Source of the DNA: Patescibacteria group bacterium | Lineage (GTDB): Bacteria; Patescibacteriota; Minisyncoccia; GCA-002772825 | Assembly (NCBI GenBank): GCA_024654625.1 | Contig: JANLHB010000017.1 | Location: forward strand, 1 to 35,167 | Direction: 5' to 3' | DNA: 35,167 nucleotides | Part shown: piece by piece, positions 15,384-21,032 of the stretch | How the letters are laid out: each line of letters begins with the position of its first letter | Position numbering within the stretch: the stretch's first letter is position 1 | Program-made: the position numbers and the translations under genes | Notes under the pieces: generated by a model | The model's input: only the letters and a program-made list of their open reading frames with translations | Databases searched by the model: none | What the model was told of the DNA's origin: nothing

Positions 15384-15926
15384 ATGAGCCGTTTAGCTAA
15401 AAGACCAATATCAATTCCCAATAAAGTAGAAGTTAAAAAAGAGGGTAAAACCCTTACTGTTAAGGGTCCCCTAGGGGAGATTAAGCGTGATTTCAAAGAT
15501 GAGATTGTCATCTCTATTGAGGGGGATAATATAACCTTGACCCCAAAAGAGATCAATCCTTTTCTATCTGCCCTTTGGGGTACTTACGCATCTCATATTA
15601 AGAATATGATGAATGGGGTTTTGAATAATTATGAGAAGAAGCTTGTTGTTGAAGGAGTGGGTTTTAAAGTTAATTTGCAGGGTAAAGATTTAATTTTTAG
15701 TTTAGGTTTTTCTCATCCTGTTAAAGTGGAAGTGCCTAATGACATAAAAGTCGTTATAGAAAAAAATAATATAACGGTATCAGGCATTGATAAAGAAAAA
15801 GTTGGCGCATTTACGGCAAGGATAAAGAATTTGAAAAAACCGGAGCCTTATAAAGGCAAGGGAATCAGATATGAGGGTGAATATATAAGAAGAAAGACAG
15901 GCAAAAAGGCGGCTGCCGGAGCGTAA
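15384..15926 (+). CDS. rplF: Large-subunit ribosomal protein uL6
   Basis: A 23S rRNA domain VI protein near the factor-binding site. The 180 residues form two related halves: SRLAKRPISIPNKVEVKKEGKTLTVKGPLGE, and VVEGVGFKVNLQGKDLIFSLGFSHPVKVEVP. The signature near the end is KPEPYKGKGIRYEGEYIRRKTGKK. It lies 12 nt after rpsH and 23 nt before rplR. Confidence 0.98.
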   Translation: MSRLAKRPISIPNKVEVKKEGKTLTVKGPLGEIKRDFKDEIVISIEGDNITLTPKEINPFLSALWGTYASHIKNMMNGVLNNYEKKLVVEGVGFKVNLQGKDLIFSLGFSHPVKVEVPNDIKVVIEKNNITVSGIDKEKVGAFTARIKNLKKPEPYKGKGIRYEGEYIRRKTGKKAAAGA

Positions 15927-15949
15927 TTTGCAGTAATAATTAAATAGAA

Positions 15950-16309
15950 ATGAATAAAACAAAAGAAAAAAATATAAAAAGATTGAATCGCCACAAAAGA
16001 GTCAGAGCGAAGGTTATAGGCACCGGAGAAAAACCGCGCCTATGTGTTTTCCGTTCAAATAAGCATCTCTTTTTACAGCTTATTGATGATTCTATTGGCA
16101 AAACTATTATTTCCGTGAGTGATATCAAAGAAGCCAAAAAATCAAAATTAAATAAGACAGATAGAGCAAAAGAGGCCGGTAAGAAATTAGCCGAGGAGGC
16201 AATTAAAAAAAATATTAAGACGGTCGTATTTGATAGAGGCGGTTATCTGTATCATGGGCGAGTTAAGGCTGTCGCTCTTGGCGCTCGCGATGGAGGTTTG
16301 AAGTTTTAA
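15950..16309 (+). CDS. rplR: Large-subunit ribosomal protein uL18
   Basis: It mediates 5S rRNA attachment to the 50S. The 119 residues begin with a basic tail (KTKEKNIKRLNRHKRVRAKVIG) and carry RLCVFRSNKHLFLQLID, LAEEAIKKNIKTVVFDRGGYLYHGRVKAVALGAR and a C-terminal DGGLKF. All are typical. A repeat-filled spacer of 70 nt separates it from rpsE. Confidence 0.97.
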   Translation: MNKTKEKNIKRLNRHKRVRAKVIGTGEKPRLCVFRSNKHLFLQLIDDSIGKTIISVSDIKEAKKSKLNKTDRAKEAGKKLAEEAIKKNIKTVVFDRGGYLYHGRVKAVALGARDGGLKF

Positions 16310-16330
16310 ATATAGATTGTAGCTTACCAG

Positions 16331-16373
16331 GAAAGCTAAAAAGCTATAAGCTAACGAAGCTATAAGCTATAAT
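16331..16373. repeat. AGCTATAAGCT repeat before rpsE, ending in a -10-like box
   Basis: 16331-16368 repeats 12451-12489 with two small differences (one A fewer, C for T). Its right end creates TATAAT at 16368-16373, 6 nt before the rpsE ATG, so the repeat may supply a promoter. Confidence 0.65.
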
Positions 16374-16379
16374 AAAAAT

Positions 16380-16877
16380 ATGATTAAAGGAAATAAAAAA
16401 GAAAAAAGATTTACAGCTCGCGTAAAATCCGAGTATGATCAAAAAATGGTTGATATCGCAAGGACGACCAGAGTTGTTTCCGGTGGAAGAAGATTCAGTT
16501 TTAGAGTGGCGGTTATCATAGGTAATAGAAATGGCAGCGTCGCTATAGGTTTAGGCAAGTCAGTAGATACTGCATCAGCTATAGATAAAGCTGTTAGGGC
16601 TGCTAAAAAGAATATCATAAAAATTCCTTTAACTAAAAATGCTTCAATTCCTCACGAAGTTGAAGCAAAATATGCAAGCTCTCGTATAATGATAAAGCCT
16701 GCTCAACAAGGAAGAGGGCTTGTCGCCGGCAGTTCCGTTAGGACTATTTTAGATTTAGCGGGTGTAAAAAATGCCAATGCTAAAATATTTTCCAGAAGTA
16801 AAAATAAACTTAATAACGCAAAAGCGGCGCTTAAGGCATTAAGTAAATTTGATAATTATAATGATAGAAATAAATAA
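16380..16877 (+). CDS. rpsE: Small-subunit ribosomal protein uS5
   Basis: A decoding-fidelity and mRNA-helicase-site protein. The 165 residues equal the E. coli length. The N-terminal double-stranded-RNA-binding fold has RTTRVVSGGRRFSFRVAVIIG, then GNRNGSVAIGLGKSVDTASAIDKAVRAAKKNI. The C-terminal fold includes IPHEVEAKYASSRIMIKPA and GVKNANAKIFSRSKN. The gene is followed after 5 nt by rplO, with rpmD (uL30) absent from between them, as is usual in the Candidate Phyla Radiation. Confidence 0.98.
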   Translation: MIKGNKKEKRFTARVKSEYDQKMVDIARTTRVVSGGRRFSFRVAVIIGNRNGSVAIGLGKSVDTASAIDKAVRAAKKNIIKIPLTKNASIPHEVEAKYASSRIMIKPAQQGRGLVAGSSVRTILDLAGVKNANAKIFSRSKNKLNNAKAALKALSKFDNYNDRNK

Positions 16878-16882
16878 AGAAT

Positions 16883-17317
16883 ATGCAACTTAATGAAATA
16901 AAAACTAAAACACCAAATAAGAGTAAACGGCGTGTTGGTCGTGGCGGTAAGAGGGGCACTTACTCAGGCAAGGGTATGAAAGGACAGAAATCTCGCGCCG
17001 GTAGAAAGATGAGACCTGAACTCCGTGACATTATTAAGAAGATTCCTAAGAAGAGAGGATACAGCGCCCCGACCATAGAAATAAAACCGCAGATTGTTAA
17101 TTTGGCGGATATTGAAGCAGTTCTTCCTCTAGGCAAGAAAGTTACACCTGCAGAACTTCTTTCTTTAGGGCTTATAAGGAGAATTAATGGTAAAATTCCT
17201 GCTGTAAAGATTTTAGGAAAAGGTGATATAAAGAAAAAGATTGAAGTTTTAAAATGCAGTGTTTCAGCGTCCGCTAAAGAAAAGATAGAAAAAGCAGGCG
17301 GAAGCATCAGTAATTAG
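16883..17317 (+). CDS. rplO: Large-subunit ribosomal protein uL15
   Basis: A late 50S assembly protein. The 144 residues have the extended basic N-terminal half (KRRVGRGGKRGTYSGKGMKGQKSRAG) and the globular half with PQIVNLADIEAVLPLGKKVTPAELLSLGLI and VKILGKGDIKKKIEV. The stop codon TAG opens a short AGCT-type repeat before secY. Confidence 0.97.
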   Translation: MQLNEIKTKTPNKSKRRVGRGGKRGTYSGKGMKGQKSRAGRKMRPELRDIIKKIPKKRGYSAPTIEIKPQIVNLADIEAVLPLGKKVTPAELLSLGLIRRINGKIPAVKILGKGDIKKKIEVLKCSVSASAKEKIEKAGGSISN

Positions 17318-17340
17318 CTAATGAAGCTAACAGCTAATTT

Positions 17341-18618
17341 ATGTTAAGTAATCTAATAAATAAATTTAAAATCGTAATTTCCGACCCGGATCTTAGGAAT
17401 AAGATTCTTTTCACTCTTTTTATTCTTGTATTATTTAGAGTCGGAGCGTCTATCCCCGTGCCAGGAGTTGATAAGTTGCGTTTGGCGGAATTTTTCTCCG
17501 GCAACCAGCTTTTCGGACTTCTAAATGTCTTTTCAGGAGGCGGTCTTTCTAATCTTTCTATAATGATGCTTGGAGTCGGTCCTTATATTACCGCGACAAT
17601 TATAATGCAGCTTCTTACCATGATTTTCCCTAAGCTTAAAGAGCTTTATCATGAAGAAGGTGAAGCCGGAAGAAAGAAATTCAATCAGTACTCAAGGCTT
17701 GCCACTATCCCGCTTGCCATTCTTCAGGGATTTGCTCTTTTGTCTCTTTTGGGAAGACAGGGCGTATTGATGGATATCACACTTTTTGGACAGCTAGTAA
17801 ATGTGGCTATAATTACGGCTGGTTCAGTTCTGCTTATGTGGCTTGGGGAGCTTGTGTCAGAGCATGGCATAGGTAATGGTGTTTCAATCTTGATTTTTGC
17901 CGGTATCGTGGCGGGCATCCCATCTTTGGCAGGACAGCTTTTGTTCACTTTTGATGCGAGTCAATTGCCTGTCTACTTGGCGGTAATCGTCGCTTCTGTT
18001 GTTGTCATAGCCGGTGTTGTTTTAGTGACCGAAGCGGAGCGTCCTATACCGGTTTCTTATGCCAAGCGAGTCAGGGGAAATAAAATATACGGAGGAGTGT
18101 CCACTTATATACCGCTTAGGGTAAATCAGGCAGGAGTTATACCTATTATCTTTGCTCTTTCACTTCTTCTCTTCCCGCAGATGATCGCCGGTGCTTTAAG
18201 TAAAATGGGTAACGAAATAATACAGACCATATCAAGCATAATGCTTTATTTTGTGACCAATCCCTGGGTTTCGTCCATTTTTTATTTTGTCTTGGTGTTT
18301 GCTTTTACTTATTTTTACACGGCTGTTACTTTTGACCCTGATGCAATATCTACAAACTTGCAAAAGAGCGGAGCTTTTGTGCCTGGCATAAGGCCTGGCC
18401 GTCCTACCGCTTTTCATATAAGTAAGATTCTAACCAGAATTACTTTTGTTGGCGCTTTGTTTCTTGGATTTATCGCTGTCCTTCCTATGATAATGAAGAG
18501 CGTCACGGGAATTGCCGCTTTTGCTATAGGCGGAACAGCGCTTTTGATCGTCGTATCTGTAGTGCTTGATTTGGTAAAGAAGGTGGAAGCGCAAATCTCA
18601 ATGAGAGATTACGAATAA
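17341..18618 (+). CDS. secY: Protein translocase channel subunit SecY
   Basis: The channel of the general secretion pathway in the cytoplasmic membrane. The 425 residues hold about 10 membrane helices. The first ([21 protein letters not shown]) leads to the plug region [29 protein letters not shown]. Further signatures are [17 protein letters not shown], the cytosolic loop [17 protein letters not shown] and [14 protein letters not shown]. It is slightly shorter than the E. coli protein (443). It would export the surface protein, pilins and coiled-coil protein seen in this window. Two palindromes follow it. Confidence 0.98.
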   Translation: MLSNLINKFKIVISDPDLRNKILFTLFILVLFRVGASIPVPGVDKLRLAEFFSGNQLFGLLNVFSGGGLSNLSIMMLGVGPYITATIIMQLLTMIFPKLKELYHEEGEAGRKKFNQYSRLATIPLAILQGFALLSLLGRQGVLMDITLFGQLVNVAIITAGSVLLMWLGELVSEHGIGNGVSILIFAGIVAGIPSLAGQLLFTFDASQLPVYLAVIVASVVVIAGVVLVTEAERPIPVSYAKRVRGNKIYGGVSTYIPLRVNQAGVIPIIFALSLLLFPQMIAGALSKMGNEIIQTISSIMLYFVTNPWVSSIFYFVLVFAFTYFYTAVTFDPDAISTNLQKSGAFVPGIRPGRPTAFHISKILTRITFVGALFLGFIAVLPMIMKSVTGIAAFAIGGTALLIVVSVVLDLVKKVEAQISMRDYE

Positions 18619-18621
18619 TTC

Positions 18622-18637
18622 ATTCGCCGTGGCGAAT
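18622..18637. repeat. Small palindrome after secY
   Basis: ATTCGCC/GGCGAAT with a GT centre; it touches the next, longer palindrome. Confidence 0.45.
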
Positions 18638-18676
18638 TAAACGGCTCATCCGCCAGCTGGCGGATGAGCCGTTTAA
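18637..18676. terminator. Perfect 40-bp palindrome after secY
   Basis: The left half (18637-18656, starting TTAAACGGCTCATCC) is the exact complement of the right half (18657-18676), with no spacer. GTTTTC follows. It is the likely terminator of the tuf-secY run. Its outer arm AAACGGCTCA is shared with the hairpin after tig. Confidence 0.7.
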
Positions 18677-18701
18677 GTTTTCAATAATTTAAAATACAAG
18701 G

Positions 18702-18707
18702 TATAAT
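18702..18707 (+). promoter_or_regulatory. -10 box (TATAAT) of adk-map
   Basis: A perfect TATAAT ends 3 nt before ATG 18711 and 6 nt before ATG 18714, implying a leaderless adk message and possibly the second ATG as the real start. Confidence 0.5.
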
Positions 18708-18710
18708 CAA

Positions 18711-19313
18711 ATGATGGAAAAATTAGGATTTATGTTTATAGGTTTGTCTGGGAGCGGTAAGGGGACCCAGTCAACTTTATTAAAAAAATTTTTGGAGGAG
18801 AGGCATGGAGAAAGTTCTGTCATTTTTGCTTATGCCGGAGAGAATTTCCGCAAGCTTATGGAAAATGACGGTTATACCGCGAGTTTATCAAAAAAAGTTA
18901 CAGAAGGAGGAAAGTTAAACCCTGGGTTTCTTGCCGTGTGGGCATGGAGTACCGTATTGGTAAACTCTATGGAAGACAATAAGCATCTTATAATGGACGG
19001 CTCGCCACGCAAATTGATGGAAGCTGAGCTTATTGATGAGGCGATGGAATTTTACGGTATAGAAAAAGTTTATCCTATATTTTTAGATATAGGTTTTGAT
19101 GTCGCAAAGGATCGTCTTATGGCAAGAGGAAGAGCTGATGATAATGAAGAGGGTATAAAAGAGAGGTTTGCTTATTATGAAAGGGATGTTGTGCCGGTGA
19201 TAGAGTATTTTAAGAACGAGAGTAAAAATAAGCTGATAGAAGTAAACGGAGAGCAGTCAGTTGAAGGGATACATAAAGAGATTATAGAAAAGATTTTTAA
19301 TGTCACTGATTAA
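18711..19313 (+). CDS. adk: Adenylate kinase, short form without LID
   Basis: It interconverts ATP + AMP and 2 ADP in the cytoplasm. The 200 residues have the P-loop GLSGSGKGT (~12-20), the AMP-binding segment around GENFRKLMENDG, and DGSPRKLMEAELID for the DGxPR motif. The LID region is reduced to RLMARGRADDNEEGIKERF, so this is a short adenylate kinase lacking the zinc or extended LID. The start is ATG 18711 or, from the promoter spacing, ATG 18714. It overlaps map by 14 nt and is in the canonical secY-adk-map order. Confidence 0.93.
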   Translation: MMEKLGFMFIGLSGSGKGTQSTLLKKFLEERHGESSVIFAYAGENFRKLMENDGYTASLSKKVTEGGKLNPGFLAVWAWSTVLVNSMEDNKHLIMDGSPRKLMEAELIDEAMEFYGIEKVYPIFLDIGFDVAKDRLMARGRADDNEEGIKERFAYYERDVVPVIEYFKNESKNKLIEVNGEQSVEGIHKEIIEKIFNVTD

Positions 19314-20064
19314 AACAAAAGAAGAGATACAGATATTAAGAGAAGGGGGTAAAAGACTCGCTTTTATTTTGCATGAGATCGTCGGTAAGGCAAAAGTTGA
19401 AGTATCGGCTGAGGAATTAAATAAGCTAGCTATCGCTTTAGCGAAAAAATATGACAGTATCCCCTCTTTTCTCAATTATAAGCCCGATGGGACAGGGCGC
19501 GGTTATCCTGCAGCGCTTTGCGTGTCGGTAAATGATGAAGTGGTGCATGGTCTTCCTTTTGGTAAAATTTTTAAAGATGGTGATATTGTCGGCTTTGATT
19601 TTGGTTTGAAATATAAGGGGCTATATACCGATATGGCCATTACTGTTGGTATTGGTGAAATCGATAGTAAGGCGAAGAAGTTAATAAACGCAACAGAAGA
19701 ATCTTTAAATAAGGGTATCGCTGTTATTCGTGACGGCGCAACGGTTGGTGATATTGGCGAAGCTGTGCAGAAGTATATAGAATCGCAAGGATTTTCAATT
19801 GTCCGCAAGTTAGTAGGCCACGGTGTAGGGCACGCCGTTCATGAAGCTCCAGAGATTCCAAATTATGGCAACAAAAATCAGGGCTTTGTCTTGAGAGAGG
19901 GGATGATATTAGCGCTTGAACCTATGGTAAATGAAGGTGATTTTGACGTTACTGTTTCACCAGACGGCTTTACATGGAAGACGCGAGACCATTCCCGCAG
20001 CGCTCATTTTGAGCATACTATCCTAGTAACAAAAACTGGCACAGAAATCCTCACATTAATCTAA
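19300..20064 (+). CDS. map: Type I methionine aminopeptidase
   Basis: A cytoplasmic metalloenzyme that removes the initiator Met from nascent proteins. The 254 residues include CVSVNDEVVHGLP, the metal ligands in GFDFG, YTDMA, GHGVGHAVHEAPEIPNYG, ALEPMV and FEHT, and the substrate-side His in the HEAP segment. The start overlaps adk by 14 nt, so translation is coupled. A CTTGG-type palindrome follows 13 nt after the stop and may serve as terminator. Confidence 0.97.
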   Translation: MSLIKTKEEIQILREGGKRLAFILHEIVGKAKVEVSAEELNKLAIALAKKYDSIPSFLNYKPDGTGRGYPAALCVSVNDEVVHGLPFGKIFKDGDIVGFDFGLKYKGLYTDMAITVGIGEIDSKAKKLINATEESLNKGIAVIRDGATVGDIGEAVQKYIESQGFSIVRKLVGHGVGHAVHEAPEIPNYGNKNQGFVLREGMILALEPMVNEGDFDVTVSPDGFTWKTRDHSRSAHFEHTILVTKTGTEILTLI

Positions 20065-20077
20065 TTTGACGATTATA

Positions 20078-20100
20078 ACTTGGCGGCCTCGCCGCCAAGT
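20078..20100. repeat. REP-like palindrome, copy 1 (upstream of the transposase)
   Basis: ACTTGGCGGC (20078-20087) and GCCGCCAAGT (20091-20100) form a perfect 10-bp stem with a CTC loop, followed by GAG. It may also terminate map transcription. Confidence 0.85.
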
Positions 20101-20108
20101 GAGTTGAA

Positions 20109-20117
20109 TGATATAAT
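20109..20117 (+). promoter_or_regulatory. Extended -10 (TGATATAAT) of the transposase gene
   Basis: TG at 20109-20110, one base, then TATAAT (20112-20117), ending 9 nt before ATG 20127. The -35 region would fall in the palindrome at 20078-20100. Confidence 0.55.
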
Positions 20118-20126
20118 AATAAAATT

Positions 20127-20855
20127 ATGGGTAAAAGAAAAATTGAATTTGCAAATAGTGAATATTACCATATTTTTAATCGTGGAGTAGATAAACGACA
20201 AATTTTTCTTGATCAAGAAGACCTTAGTCGGTTTTTTCAAAGTATGAATGAGTTTAATGTACGTGAACCGATAGGTAGTATCTATGAAAATTCATTTAGA
20301 AAACTATTTGGCGGCGAGGCCGCCAAGTTAAACGAAGGTGAGAAATTAGTTAATTTTATTTGTTATTGTCTCAATCCTAATCATTACCATTTTATTTTAG
20401 AGCAAGTTTCTGATAAGGGGATAGAGAAATTTATGCAAAGATTAGGTGGTTATACATGGTATTTTAATAAAAAATATGAACGTAGTGGATCTTTGTTTCA
20501 AGGACCATTTAAATCTGTGCACATAGACTCAAACGAGCAGTTATTACACACGAGTGTTTATGTGAATTTAAATGATAAAGTTCACCAACTTGGCGGCGAA
20601 GCCGCCAAGTTGGTGAGGTCAAGTTGGGGCGAGTATATGGGGAATATACAAAATACAATGGTGAATATTGATAATAAAATCATTAATAATACCAATGTAG
20701 CAAAAAATGCAAAAAAATCTTTTTGCAAGAAAGATATTATTTTAGATCAATTTAAGAATAGAGATGAGTATAAAGATTTCGCAAAAGAGGCGTTGTCAAT
20801 AATAAGAGAAAATAAAGAAAGAGAAAAAGAGATGGAAAAATTGTTAATAGAATAA
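20127..20855 (+). CDS. HUH single-strand transposase, RAYT/IS200-like (REP-associated)
   Basis: A 242-residue Y1-type transposase of the REP-associated (RayT) group. The N terminus is typical (YYHIFNRGVDKRQIFLDQED). The HUH motif is HYH at 86-88 in CLNPNHYHFIL. The nucleophile Tyr is one of Y109, Y112 or Y117 in GGYTWYFNKKYERSGSLFQG. The C-terminal half has VYVNLND and SSWGEYMG. Two octapeptides, FGGEAAKL (61-68) and LGGEAAKL (155-162), are encoded by palindromes lying in loops just before the HUH strand and after the VNLND segment. No TnpB or insertion-sequence ends are found. The gene seems intact and may mobilise the surrounding palindromes. Confidence 0.88.
   Translation: MGKRKIEFANSEYYHIFNRGVDKRQIFLDQEDLSRFFQSMNEFNVREPIGSIYENSFRKLFGGEAAKLNEGEKLVNFICYCLNPNHYHFILEQVSDKGIEKFMQRLGGYTWYFNKKYERSGSLFQGPFKSVHIDSNEQLLHTSVYVNLNDKVHQLGGEAAKLVRSSWGEYMGNIQNTMVNIDNKIINNTNVAKNAKKSFCKKDIILDQFKNRDEYKDFAKEALSIIRENKEREKEMEKLLIE
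20308..20326. repeat. REP-like palindrome, copy 2 (in frame in the transposase)
   Basis: TTGGCGGC (20308-20315) and GCCGCCAA (20319-20326) with a GAG loop. It is the reverse-complement orientation of copy 1 and encodes part of FGGEAAKL. Confidence 0.85.
20582..20616. repeat. REP-like palindrome, copy 3 (in frame in the transposase)
   Basis: A 16-bp perfect stem (20582-20597 with 20601-20616) around a GAA loop. The core matches copies 1 and 2, and the arms extend by TCACCAA/TTGGTGA. It encodes part of HQLGGEAAKL. Confidence 0.88.
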
Positions 20856-20873
20856 TGGATAATGTTTTTTAAC

Positions 20874-20898
20874 CACTTGGACACGGCGTGTCCAAGTG
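20874..20898. repeat. REP-like palindrome, copy 4 (CACTTGGACAC arms)
   Basis: CACTTGGACAC and GTGTCCAAGTG enclose a GGC loop, followed by AGG. It lies 19 nt after the transposase stop. Confidence 0.85.
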
Positions 20899-20946
20899 AG
20901 GTGCGGGGGTGTGGATAATTGAATAGCACAATAAGTTGATAATGTG

Positions 20947-20955
20947 TGGTATAAT
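20947..20955 (+). promoter_or_regulatory. Extended -10 (TGGTATAAT) of the giant surface-protein gene
   Basis: TG, one base and TATAAT (20950-20955). Transcription would start near 20962, about 70 nt before ATG 21033. The leader would contain palindrome copy 5. Confidence 0.5.
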
Positions 20956-20982
20956 TTAAATATTATAAATCAAAAAATAAAT

Positions 20983-21009
20983 CCACTTGGACACGGCGTG
21001 TCCAAGTGG
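20983..21009. repeat. REP-like palindrome, copy 5 (in the leader of the giant gene)
   Basis: The 25-bp core is identical to copy 4 and the stem is one pair longer (12 bp). It lies 24-50 nt upstream of ATG 21033, within the predicted 5' untranslated region. Confidence 0.85.
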
Positions 21010-21032
21010 GGATAACAAACACATAAACATAT

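Noticed and set aside
20127-20855. A complete IS200/IS605 insertion sequence
   Set aside because: No tnpB and no recognisable left and right ends; the single HUH gene with nearby dispersed palindromes fits a RAYT/REP system better.
3351-20918. Two exact DnaA-box-like 9-mers (TTATCCACA at 3351-3359; its complement at 20910-20918)
   Set aside because: They are 17 kb apart and single, with no dnaA, dnaN or AT-rich unwinding array; one or two matches are possible by chance.
20078-21009. Repeated palindromes as a CRISPR array
   Set aside because: The repeats are hairpins at irregular distances, some inside a coding frame, with no equal-length spacers and no cas genes nearby.
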